DNA of 8,331 nucleotides from Firmicutes bacterium UBA4882 (GCA_002399265.1 DHDG01000028.1:62525-70855); one strand, 5' to 3'. Counted from the first letter of the stretch, positions 1 to 6,312 are shown. A program made the numbers and translations. The notes: a model not told the origin generated them from the sequence alone.

Positions 1-83
1 AGGGGACGGTTCTCCTGTGCTGCCGGGTGTAAAAACCCGAAATAGCACAGGAGAACCGTCCCCTTGTGTCTCCCCTTGTGTCT
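1..83. repeat. Palindromic REP/MITE-like element with 12-bp tandem tail
   Basis: Bases 1-21 and 44-64 form perfect 21-bp inverted arms that contain the core GGGGACGGTTCT. Between them lies a smaller inner stem, CGGGT (24-28) with ACCCG (35-39). To the right, CCCCTTGTGTCT occurs twice in tandem (60-71 and 72-83), followed by a decayed CTTGTGAC. The same 12-base core is in the palindrome at 8188-8266, so this is one copy of a dispersed family. The left arm probably continues outside the window, because the right side runs on into TGTGTCT. No transposase gene is visible. Mobilisation by a REP-associated (Y1/IS200-like) transposase elsewhere in the genome is an inference. The transcript would fold into a strong hairpin. 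Confidence 0.85.
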
Positions 84-141
84 CTTGTGACAGGTTTAAA
101 AATAATAAACGGTAGAAAAATAGACAGTGAAGCACTTTATT

Positions 142-145
142 GGAG
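142..145 (+). promoter_or_regulatory. Ribosome binding site GGAG deciding the 151 start
   Basis: GGAG lies 5 bases before ATG 151. The upstream in-frame GTG at 127 has no purine-rich site at the right distance, so ATG 151 is preferred. No convincing -35/-10 pair was found in the AT-rich stretch 91-140. Confidence 0.5.
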
Positions 146-150
146 TGAAC

Positions 151-798
151 ATGTTGTCTTTGTTGAGGTTAAGGTACAAAAGTGCCCCCCGATACAGTAA
201 AATGCTGTGCAGGACTTATATAGAACTCCTTAATCATACCGCTCGCGCAGAAAGAGTGGGAGATACGATCATAGATCGTCTCGCCATACGTGGGTTCCGG
301 TCCATTCTTGTCAGTTGGCGGTGCCATTGGCCGGTCGGTTTGTGGCTTTTGGCTGGACGCGGTATTTACGCGCAGTCGGGAACAGGGGACATCCTCGAAA
401 ATGTCCTGTTATCCAGGTTTGGTTGGGACACATTGCCCGGCCTTTATTCGCAGGATTCATTAACACAACTCAAAGATCTGTTGAAATCAGGCTGCCATGT
501 TGCCCTGACAGCCGACAGTCCCTTTGGCCCCTATCGACAAGTACAGCCAGCACCTTTGTTCCTCGCCGAAAGAAGCGGTCAGCCGCTTGTGCCGTTTGCT
601 GTAGCAGCCCGTCCTGGTGTGCATTCCCGCAATGGAAGCAGCCGCCTTTATCCGGTTCCTTTCGCAAAAGTGGTACTTAATTTCGGCGCGCCGGTCTGGA
701 TCGAGTCGGGGTCTGACGTTGCAGTTTTTCGCAGGAATCGTGATGCACTTGAAAAGTCACTGGTAGTTGCCGAAAGCGGGGCGGCCGCAATGCTATGA
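151..798 (+). CDS. DUF374-like lysophospholipid acyltransferase family protein
   Basis: The 215-residue product resembles the DUF374 branch of the glycerolipid acyltransferase superfamily, which in diderm bacteria sits near lipid A/LPS genes and probably transfers acyl chains at the inner membrane. Visible marks, counted from ATG 151, are His59 in CHWP, an SGTGD stretch ending at Asp80 (family: S-x-s-x-DGE), TADSPFGPYR at about 120-129 (family: TPDGPRGPR), then LAERSGQPLVPFAV and YPVPFAKVVLNFGAPV at about 167-182 (family: lPkPFsrv-v-G-Pi). The order and spacing fit the family, but DGPRG has become DSPFG, so this is a divergent member and its activity is uncertain. The GTG at 127 would add eight residues but lacks a ribosome site. 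The stop overlaps the next start as ATGA, suggesting translational coupling. Confidence 0.65.
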   Translation: MLSLLRLRYKSAPRYSKMLCRTYIELLNHTARAERVGDTIIDRLAIRGFRSILVSWRCHWPVGLWLLAGRGIYAQSGTGDILENVLLSRFGWDTLPGLYSQDSLTQLKDLLKSGCHVALTADSPFGPYRQVQPAPLFLAERSGQPLVPFAVAARPGVHSRNGSSRLYPVPFAKVVLNFGAPVWIESGSDVAVFRRNRDALEKSLVVAESGAAAML

Positions 799-1157
799 AT
801 GATCAATGGCTGGCAGTTTTTCACTTTGGATCTGCAGCATCAATAGCCCAGTGCCTGCCGACTGTCGGAAAGCTGAAAAGGAGTAGTCCGGATTGTTTTG
901 TTGCTTGGGTTACAGACGAAAATCATTTGGATCTTGTACTACTGGAAAACAGCCTGATCGATAAAGTGATTATCCACCCGACAGGATGGCGCAGGCGCGG
1001 CTTAGTCGCATGGATCAGGTCACTGGTCTATACAGGGAAAGCACTCCAAAGGCTGCATCCAAGCCGTATAATCGACTTTGGTGGCGGCAGGATTGATAAT
1101 TGGATATTAGCACAGATCATCGGAGTAGTCCGGACGCCCGGGTGGTCGATCCAGTAG
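795..1157 (+). CDS. Truncated glycosyltransferase family 9 (heptosyltransferase-like) fragment, probable remnant
   Basis: The 120-residue product matches only the N-terminal third of GT9 heptosyltransferases (WaaC/WaaF type, normally about 340 residues), which add heptose to the LPS core. The visible pattern is a first beta strand LAVFHFG, then CLPTVGKLKRSSPDCFVAWVTDE, the 'LLENSLIDKVI' segment (family: ll..np.iDrvi), and RIIDFGGG (family: vIDlqg) at 91-98, ending in AQIIGVVRTPG where the family continues for some 220 more residues. The Gly-Asp of the family's S-x-x-GD motif is Ala15-Ser16 here; the Asp is considered catalytic in WaaC. The gene overlaps the acyltransferase stop by four bases (ATGA). 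Truncation plus loss of that Asp suggests a decaying pseudogene. A small non-catalytic protein is possible but less likely. Confidence 0.6.
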   Translation: MNDQWLAVFHFGSAASIAQCLPTVGKLKRSSPDCFVAWVTDENHLDLVLLENSLIDKVIIHPTGWRRRGLVAWIRSLVYTGKALQRLHPSRIIDFGGGRIDNWILAQIIGVVRTPGWSIQ

Positions 1158-1265
1158 TACGCGCGCAAGTACGCCGCAATTACGCAAGCAGGAAAAAAGG
1201 CAAATAATGAAGAACTTGACACCAATGAAGAAAAGTAATTTTCTTCCCGGGTGGGAGTGGTTTTT
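1158..1265 (+). other. Intergenic stretch with hairpin and open reading tails
   Basis: This short stretch separates the glycosyltransferase fragment from the dehydrogenase-like gene. In the fragment's own frame the sequence past TAG 1155-1157 stays open to TAA 1236. In frame +2 a separate basic tail ends at TAA 1205. GAAGAAAA (1227-1234) and TTTTCTTC (1239-1246) form a perfect 8-bp stem with a GTAA loop. It is directly followed by CCCGGG, the GGGAG ribosome site and a run of seven T (1260-1266). The hairpin could end upstream transcription weakly or modulate access to the ribosome site; neither can be decided by eye. Confidence 0.4.
1253..1257 (+). promoter_or_regulatory. Ribosome binding site GGGAG deciding a TTG start
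   Basis: GGGAG is placed 8 bases before TTG 1266. The in-frame GTG codons at 1251 and 1257 overlap or adjoin this site and have no ribosome site of their own, so TTG 1266 is the preferred start. Confidence 0.55.
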
Positions 1266-2441
1266 TTGTCATTTGCCCAGTATATTTTGAACACACATGT
1301 CATTTTTGGTGCAGGAAGCATCTCGGCTTTGGCTGGAATAGTCAAAGAATCAACGGACGGTGGTCTAGTCGCGATCATCACAGATGATGAAACTGGCGGC
1401 AGTCAACTCGACTCTTTGCAACAGGTGCTACCAACCCCTGTCGCTGATAGCAAAGAATTTCCCCGGCAAATATTCAAAGTCCTCTCAGATAGTTTAACGA
1501 TAGCATCTATGACGAAGCTGGCTGCAGAACTCAATGAACTCGGAGTACGCGGCCTGTTAGCAATTGGCGGCGACGGCGCGATGTATTTAGCGAAAGGCGT
1601 TGCAGCGATGATGGCGACCCCCGGGATCGCTAATCTGAATAATGCCAATCAGAGAGGATCAACTAAGGTTTTTTGCATACCGACCAGTCCTGGTACTGGC
1701 TCGGAACTGGTCAGTGAAGTCATTTTGAACGAAGTAGCAGAGCCGACAGCGCCACAAGTTTATCGCGGTGCCGGTTTAGCCCCTGATTGGACCTTCTATG
1801 ATTCAAAATTGATCGCCAATACACCCGGCAATCTGCTCCTGGAAAAGGCTGCCGCAGGTCTGTGTCAGGCAATTGAGGCTTTTGTAGCAGTGGGATCCAA
1901 TGAAGTCACTGAAGCCCTGGCCAGCAATGCCGCAAAGAGTCTGGGCCTTATGCAGACTCGCCCTGAAGGCGGCCATGATCAGGACTTGCTCAGTAAGGCG
2001 ACGAACGGCACGATGCTGGCAGCTCTCGCACGGCAAAATGCAGCTTATGGTGCAGCACAAGGCCTAGCACTATGGTTTGCGGCGGATGGTCAAAATCAGC
2101 AAAAAGGGAAATACGGCAAATATGCAGCGCTAGCCGCCGCACTTTTGCCATTGGTGATGCGCTATAACATGCCGGAGTCGCACGAAAAGTACGCCATGCT
2201 TGCGGGAATATGGGGACTGGGTGGCAGAGGCGACTCTGTGGATCAGGCAGCGCAAGCCATCAGACATATTATGAACTTTAACAGGCGGATCGGTATTCCC
2301 TCACAGCTGCGTGCGTTTGGTTTTGCCAAAGAAGCCTTAGGTGAAGCGGTCGCGCATGCACAGAGGGCTGGCTTGTTGGAGGGAAACCCTCGTCCGGTGA
2401 ATAACGGGACACTAACGGCCGTTTTGGAGGAAGGTTGGTAA
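1266..2441 (+). CDS. Iron-containing alcohol dehydrogenase homologue lacking metal ligands (probable pseudoenzyme)
   Basis: This 391-residue product has the full length and fold pattern of group III (Fe-dependent) alcohol dehydrogenases such as FucO. The N terminus YILNTHVIFGAG fits the family's PT-i-FG-Ga; AIGGDGAMYLAK (about 99-110) replaces the nucleotide-binding GGGSxxDxAK; PTSPGTGSE (139-147) is intact; LLPLVMRYN and RRIGIPSQLRAFG are conserved near the C terminus. Aligned from memory with E. coli FucO, all four metal-ligand positions are changed: Asp to Ala197, His to Gln201, His to Gln265 and His to Tyr286. An insertion of about seven residues lies between the last two. The frame is open throughout and conserved blocks remain, so it is probably expressed, but classic Fe/Zn-dependent alcohol oxidation is unlikely. 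It may bind a nucleotide or act as a scaffold. It could be co-transcribed with the two upstream genes. The start is TTG, chosen by the GGGAG site. Confidence 0.8.
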   Translation: MSFAQYILNTHVIFGAGSISALAGIVKESTDGGLVAIITDDETGGSQLDSLQQVLPTPVADSKEFPRQIFKVLSDSLTIASMTKLAAELNELGVRGLLAIGGDGAMYLAKGVAAMMATPGIANLNNANQRGSTKVFCIPTSPGTGSELVSEVILNEVAEPTAPQVYRGAGLAPDWTFYDSKLIANTPGNLLLEKAAAGLCQAIEAFVAVGSNEVTEALASNAAKSLGLMQTRPEGGHDQDLLSKATNGTMLAALARQNAAYGAAQGLALWFAADGQNQQKGKYGKYAALAAALLPLVMRYNMPESHEKYAMLAGIWGLGGRGDSVDQAAQAIRHIMNFNRRIGIPSQLRAFGFAKEALGEAVAHAQRAGLLEGNPRPVNNGTLTAVLEEGW

Positions 2442-2466
2442 TTCATATGTTTTTTAACAGTCCGCA

Positions 2467-2516
2467 ACAAATTTGTAAAACGTGCTAATCACATGGCAAC
2501 TTTCCTGCGATATACT
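2467..2516 (+). promoter_or_regulatory. Putative sigma-70 type promoter with operator-like palindrome
   Basis: TATACT (2511-2516) is a good -10 box; ATCACA (2488-2493) is a 4-of-6 match to the -35 box at a 17-base spacing. Just upstream is the perfect 10-bp palindrome ACAAATTTGT (2467-2476), a possible operator. The placement suits independent transcription of the Ig/FN3 repeat gene. No clear intrinsic terminator for the preceding gene was found in this gap. Confidence 0.4.
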
Positions 2517-2548
2517 GATACCGTAAACAGACATGGGTTTAATTCATG

Positions 2549-2556
2549 AAAGGGGG
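2549..2556 (+). promoter_or_regulatory. Strong ribosome binding site AAAGGGGG deciding the 2564 start
   Basis: AAAGGGGG lies 7 bases before ATG 2564. It is inside the reading frame that would begin at ATG 2546, which itself lacks a ribosome site. The first codon is therefore 2564. Confidence 0.7.
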
Positions 2557-2563
2557 CTTTTCC

Positions 2564-2662
2564 ATGTTTTTGTCAGGCGGTTTAAAAAAACACTTCAAGT
2601 CAGGACTCGTTTTATTAGGTGCTTTAATACTCACTATTCTCGTATGCAACCCGGCCTTAGCT
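2564..2662 (+). other. Signal peptide of the Ig/FN3 repeat protein
   Basis: Thirty-three codons: Lys8, Lys9 and Lys12 in the n-region, then LVLLGALILTILV, then NPALA before Asp34. Cys28 is preceded by Val, so a lipobox is not satisfied and Sec/signal peptidase I export is the better reading. Confidence 0.75.
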
Positions 2663-5644
2663 GACAGGGATTCAATCGCTCCAAACGGTGGTATTATGAT
2701 TAACAATGGCACAGAGCTTACAAATTCACGCAATGTTACCCTGAATCTTTGGGCCCAGGATAATTCCGGGCAGGTACCGCTAATGGCGATTAGTTTTGAT
2801 GGAATGTACTGGAATCCTTGGCAGGCCTATAAAACTGAACAATCCGTCACGCTTCCCGACGGCGACGGCAGAAAAACAGTATTTGTAATGTACCGGGATG
2901 CTTCTGGGAATGTATCGCCAGTTTACAATGCCAGTATCACGATGGATACTCAGGTTCCGCAGATCTTCGATGTTGAAGTCAACTTAATAGGTCCCGACCA
3001 GGTCAGGATTACCTGGCGCACCAGCGAGCCGTCCTTTTGTGTGACTCAATATGCGGGTGAGCGGACAACCGCCGCAATGGGTCAACAGATGCAGACAACC
3101 CAGCAGACTTCCTTTAATTTGGAGCATGAAGTCGTGCTCGATCAACTCCGGGCGGGTTATACCTACACCATTCAGATTACTGCCCGCGATATGGCGGGGA
3201 ATCTATCCAAACCGATGGAACAGATGGTTGCTGTACCAGGAAGCAGAGACTCAGTGCCGCCTAGCGGATCATTAGCAATTAACAACGGCGCGCGTGCCAC
3301 GAACAATACTCAGGTTATGCTACTCTTGACTGCGACCGACAATGCGTCCGGCGTGGCGACCGCTCAATTTTCAAATGATGGCTGGTCATGGTCGCCGTGG
3401 GAAGCTTTCACATCCTCCAAAATATGGTTTCTAAGTAGTAGTGATGGTGCCAAAGTTGTATATGTCCGCTATCAGGACGGTGCTGGCAATATTTCACCGG
3501 CCTATAGCGCTACGATCATTCTCGACACCAAAGCCCCGACCATTTACGATTTGAAGGTTGAAACCCTCGGAATCAACACGGTCAGGGTATCCTGGCGCAC
3601 TGATCAGATAACATATGGTTACTTTGAATACTACTGGAGTTCACCGTTTATGACGCGCCGCATTGAACAGCCGATACCGTCGGACAGACATGCGGTTGAA
3701 ATATCGGCGGTTCTTTCCAGAACGAATTATTACTACGTCATTAACGCTGTTGATGAGGCTGGTAATAGTGCCAGATATGAGAATATCTTCACTTGGGAAG
3801 AGCGGGATACCACACCGCCGCGTGGTGAACTGATCATTAGCGGTGGCCGCGATTACGTCAACAACCGGCAGATTAACGTCCGGGTTAATGTTACGGACGA
3901 TCAGAGTCAGGCTAATGACATCGACTTCCAGCTTTCGAATAACGGCTATAACTGGAGCAGCTGGTATTTGGCAACCTCATCAACAAATTGGACTCTCGAT
4001 TACGGCGAAGGCCAAAAGACGATCTATTTTAGATTCAGAGACGACGCCGGCAATGTTTCCAGTACTGAAAGGCATGTAATTAATCTTGATACCAGGGTTC
4101 CCAATATCAGCAATGTCAGCGTCGACGTTGTTAGTAATAACACGATACGGGTGCGCTGGAAGACTGACGAGCCTACCATCGGTACAGTGGAGGTTGGTTC
4201 CTATAGAGCGCAAAGTAGCTACTACAACACGGACCATTCCGTGAATATTTCCGGTCTAAGCAGTTCCAGTTACCGGTTTACCATTAATGCTGAAGATCGT
4301 GCCGGTAATAAGAGAGAGTATCAGGGACAATTTAACATGCCTGGTACGGATACAGCGCCTCCGTCTGGAAGCATCGAGTTGAATAGTGGCGCACGGTATA
4401 CCAACCGTACGCAGGTATCCGTAAAAATGGATACCCGTGACGACCAGCCCGGTCGTCTGGATTATCAGCTTTCCAATGATGCCAGATCTTGGAGCGGTTG
4501 GGCGCAGGTGACTTCATCCGTATCGTGGACGCTGACCGGTGGAGATGGAACTAAAACGGTTTATGCCCGCTTTAGGGATGCCAGAGGTAATGTTTCAGCC
4601 ACGGTATCCGCCCAAATCGTACTTGATACCAGGGCACCGCGCATTTCGAATGTGGCAGTCTCTGCCATATCAAGTAGCGAGGTCAGAATCAGCTGGCGTA
4701 CGGATGAGCCGACTGGCAGCATGGTGGTTTATGGAACCGGACATAGTCTTGACAGGCGTAGCGACTCTGGCCGAAGCGGAAACTATGCCACAGAGCATTA
4801 CGTGACGCTAAGTGGGTTGAATGGCGGAACCAGTTACCGCTTCCAGATTCAGGCGGTCGATCAGGCTGGTAACTCGGCAATGCATGACGGGAACTTCACA
4901 ACCAGTTCAGCTGCCGATACCACACCACCTCGCGGGAGTATTCGCATTAATGGCGGTGCTGTCAATACCAATAGCTCACAGGTCAGGGTAGACCTGGAGG
5001 CCAGTGATGACAGGGGCGGCCGGATTGAATACCAGCTGTCCAATGATGGCAGAGTATGGAGTGCTTGGAACAGTATGGTGCAGTCAACAAACTGGACTTT
5101 GGCTTCCGGTTCCGGAACAAGAACAGTCTATGCCAGATTCCGCGATACGGCGGGTAATATTTCGGCGGCCGTCAGAGATGATATTATCGTCAGCAGTACT
5201 TCAACTCCACCGCCAGATAATTCGCAAGGGCCTAAGATTAGCGGCGTCAGTGTTGAGATGATTGACGCAAAAACAGTCCGGATCCGCTGGAAGACCGATA
5301 AACCGACTGTTGCGGTAATAACTTACGCTGTTGATAAGCAGCGCAGCCAAAGTGAAAAGGAAGAAAGGTTCGATTCGGGGAACCGCAATCACAGCGCCGA
5401 CTATAAGACGGACCACTCTGTTGTGCTTACGAACCTGATTCCGAACAGTACCTACAAATTTAAGATTATGGCAATCGATCAGTCCGGCAAATCCAGCGTT
5501 ACACCGGAAATGACATTTGTGCTGAGTTCCAAGACAGGCGGTTCCATAAAACATGATAATAACAGGCATTTTGCAGATAGCCGTTCATGGCTGGGAATTT
5601 GGCTACCGGATTTAAGGCTGATCTTGAATTCCATAGGCAAATAA
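2564..5644 (+). CDS. Exported protein with five Ig-like/fibronectin type III repeat pairs
   Basis: The product is 1026 residues from ATG 2564. Residues 1-33 are a signal peptide: basic start, a hydrophobic core at about 15-27, and a signal peptidase I site after ALA. The mature chain is five tandem two-domain units. The Ig-like half opens with DTxPP-G-I-INxGA-xTN and carries SNDG-xxWSxW, a WTL-xxGDG-xKTVY segment and R(F/Y)RDxxGN(V/I)S. The FN3 half opens LDTxAPxIsnV and carries (V/I)R(V/I)xWRTDEPT, H-xVxLsgL-xxxxYxFxI and DxAGN. The fifth FN3 half is preceded by a Pro-rich linker. A 30-residue tail ends in a hydrophobic stretch with WLGIWLPDLRLILNSI. There is no LPXTG, SLH or catalytic motif, so anchoring is unclear. 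Such arrays usually act as surface adhesion, carbohydrate-binding or spacer modules; the specific role is not known. It has its own promoter and terminator and is probably monocistronic. Confidence 0.85.
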   Translation: MFLSGGLKKHFKSGLVLLGALILTILVCNPALADRDSIAPNGGIMINNGTELTNSRNVTLNLWAQDNSGQVPLMAISFDGMYWNPWQAYKTEQSVTLPDGDGRKTVFVMYRDASGNVSPVYNASITMDTQVPQIFDVEVNLIGPDQVRITWRTSEPSFCVTQYAGERTTAAMGQQMQTTQQTSFNLEHEVVLDQLRAGYTYTIQITARDMAGNLSKPMEQMVAVPGSRDSVPPSGSLAINNGARATNNTQVMLLLTATDNASGVATAQFSNDGWSWSPWEAFTSSKIWFLSSSDGAKVVYVRYQDGAGNISPAYSATIILDTKAPTIYDLKVETLGINTVRVSWRTDQITYGYFEYYWSSPFMTRRIEQPIPSDRHAVEISAVLSRTNYYYVINAVDEAGNSARYENIFTWEERDTTPPRGELIISGGRDYVNNRQINVRVNVTDDQSQANDIDFQLSNNGYNWSSWYLATSSTNWTLDYGEGQKTIYFRFRDDAGNVSSTERHVINLDTRVPNISNVSVDVVSNNTIRVRWKTDEPTIGTVEVGSYRAQSSYYNTDHSVNISGLSSSSYRFTINAEDRAGNKREYQGQFNMPGTDTAPPSGSIELNSGARYTNRTQVSVKMDTRDDQPGRLDYQLSNDARSWSGWAQVTSSVSWTLTGGDGTKTVYARFRDARGNVSATVSAQIVLDTRAPRISNVAVSAISSSEVRISWRTDEPTGSMVVYGTGHSLDRRSDSGRSGNYATEHYVTLSGLNGGTSYRFQIQAVDQAGNSAMHDGNFTTSSAADTTPPRGSIRINGGAVNTNSSQVRVDLEASDDRGGRIEYQLSNDGRVWSAWNSMVQSTNWTLASGSGTRTVYARFRDTAGNISAAVRDDIIVSSTSTPPPDNSQGPKISGVSVEMIDAKTVRIRWKTDKPTVAVITYAVDKQRSQSEKEERFDSGNRNHSADYKTDHSVVLTNLIPNSTYKFKIMAIDQSGKSSVTPEMTFVLSSKTGGSIKHDNNRHFADSRSWLGIWLPDLRLILNSIGK
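2666..5545 (+). repeat. Five tandem coding repeats (Ig-like + FN3, about 190 residues each)
   Basis: Approximate unit borders are 2666-3244, 3245-3802, 3803-4345, 4346-4912 and 4913-5545. The FN3 halves begin near 2945, 3524, 4088, 4625 and 5225. Each unit starts with a [R/T/A]DxxxP motif, and each FN3 half has a WRTDEPT-like motif (WRTSEPS, WRTDQIT, WKTDEPT, WRTDEPT, WKTDKPT). Units 3, 4 and 5 look closer to each other than to unit 1, suggesting more recent duplication or gene conversion. Short stretches match at DNA level, for example CTTGATACCAGGG at 4085 and 4622. Confidence 0.8.
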
Positions 5645-5695
5645 CGGCTACATTTCCGGCTCGATAAAAATAACTTAGACAGACTGTAGTAACAA

Positions 5696-5738
5696 ACGAG
5701 GTGCCGCATTTGGGCTGGCACCTCGTCTTGCTTTAATT
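5696..5738 (+). terminator. Rho-independent terminator after the Ig/FN3 gene
   Basis: ACGAGGTGCC (5696-5705) pairs perfectly with GGCACCTCGT (5717-5726) around an 11-base loop. The stem is followed by the T-rich CTTGCTTTAATTT. It lies about 50 bases after the TAA of the repeat protein and before the polyamine promoter, insulating the two transcripts. Confidence 0.85.
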
Positions 5739-5755
5739 TAATGCTGATTTTGTTA

Positions 5756-5784
5756 TTTATTTTTTGGCACAGCTTTGGTATAAT
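5756..5784 (+). promoter_or_regulatory. Extended -10 promoter of the polyamine operon
   Basis: TATAAT at 5779-5784 is a perfect -10 box. It is preceded by TGG, giving an extended -10 (TGnTATAAT). The -35 position at 17 bases (TTTATT, 5756-5761) is poor but lies in a T-rich, UP-like tract (5747-5765). The leader to the TTG start is short, about 35 bases, leaving no room for a riboswitch. Confidence 0.65.
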
Positions 5785-5814
5785 CTATTTCGATCTAGCA
5801 AAAGAAAACAGATA

Positions 5815-5820
5815 GAGGAG
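5815..5820 (+). promoter_or_regulatory. Ribosome binding site GAGGAG deciding a TTG start
   Basis: GAGGAG ends one base before the in-frame GTG 5822, too close for initiation, but is 7 bases before TTG 5828. TTG 5828 is therefore the preferred start of the arginine decarboxylase. Confidence 0.6.
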
Positions 5821-5827
5821 CGTGATA

Positions 5828-6289
5828 TTGTTGTTACAGACCCCGAAAAAATTCACTCTGGTAGCCGCAACTGCCGAAGGCCGCACCAGATTAAACGCAT
5901 TTGATAATGCGTTGCTGGCCTCGGGCATCGGTAATTTGAATTTGCTGAAAGTCAGCAGCATTTTGCCGCCGGCAGCCGAGTTTGTAGAAAAGCTGTCAAT
6001 TCCGCCAGGCTCGCTGACACCAACCGCTTATGGCTCAATTTCCAGTGACGTGCCTGGCGAAGTTATTTCCGCCGCAGTCGGTATTGGCTTCTCTAAGAAC
6101 GATTTCGGCGTGATTATGGAGTTTTCCGGTAAATGCGATAAGGCTGAAGCTGAAAGACAAATCAGGGCAATGGTTGAAGAAGCTTTTGAAGTGCGCGGTA
6201 TTCCGCTTGTCGAAGTCATGGTCAAGGCGACTGATTGTACGGTTAAGACATGCGCTTGCGCATTCGCAGCCGTAGCCCTGTGGTATTAA
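5828..6289 (+). CDS. pdaD: Pyruvoyl-dependent arginine decarboxylase (PvlArgDC)
   Basis: This enzyme converts arginine to agmatine plus CO2, using a pyruvoyl group made by self-cleavage instead of pyridoxal phosphate. The 153-residue product has the usual family length. From TTG 5828, LNAFDNALLASGIGNLNLLKV leads to the Ser43-Ser44 cleavage pair in KVSSILPP, matching the RISSIMPP site of the Methanocaldococcus enzyme. SDVPGEVISAAVGIGF, the Glu of IMEFSGKC (catalytic in the archaeal enzyme) and the C-terminal CAFAAVALWY are all present. After cleavage the N-terminal beta and C-terminal alpha (pyruvoyl) chains would assemble into cytoplasmic trimers. It is the first gene of the operon, 23 bases before speE. 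Histidine or aspartate decarboxylase relatives are less likely given the arginine-family blocks and the agmatinase downstream. Confidence 0.93.
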   Translation: MLLQTPKKFTLVAATAEGRTRLNAFDNALLASGIGNLNLLKVSSILPPAAEFVEKLSIPPGSLTPTAYGSISSDVPGEVISAAVGIGFSKNDFGVIMEFSGKCDKAEAERQIRAMVEEAFEVRGIPLVEVMVKATDCTVKTCACAFAAVALWY

Positions 6290-6293
6290 GCTG

Positions 6294-6300
6294 AAGGAGG
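6294..6300 (+). promoter_or_regulatory. Ribosome binding site AAGGAGG with long spacing to a TTG start
   Basis: A near-perfect AAGGAGG stands 12 bases before TTG 6313, longer than usual. No other start codon lies between. The N-terminal MELWFTEKQT matches SpeE homologues, so the TTG is kept. Confidence 0.6.
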
Positions 6301-6312
6301 TCTTTTCTAAAG

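Noticed and set aside
1..83. CRISPR array or attachment site at the left end
   Set aside because: There is only one palindrome and a two-copy 12-base tandem, with no regularly spaced repeats, spacers, integrase gene or tRNA.
127..150. GTG 127 as the start of the acyltransferase gene
   Set aside because: There is no ribosome site before it; GGAG at 142-145 fits ATG 151.
1028..1381. Minus-strand ORF across the glycosyltransferase/dehydrogenase junction
   Set aside because: Its peptide has no recognisable family pattern, it has no convincing ribosome site, and it lies opposite clearly coding sequence.
2630..2650. Cys28 of the repeat protein as a lipoprotein cysteine
   Set aside because: The residue before it is Val, not Gly/Ala/Ser, and a good ALA cleavage site follows five residues later.
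5201..5569. Minus-strand ORF opposite the fifth FN3 repeat
   Set aside because: It is a shadow of the high-quality + strand repeat coding sequence, with no family features of its own.
5765..5779. TGGCAC followed by TGGT resembling a sigma-54 (-24/-12) promoter before pdaD
   Set aside because: The -12 element lacks the required GC at the right spacing, while a perfect extended TATAAT overlaps the site. The sigma-70 reading is better.
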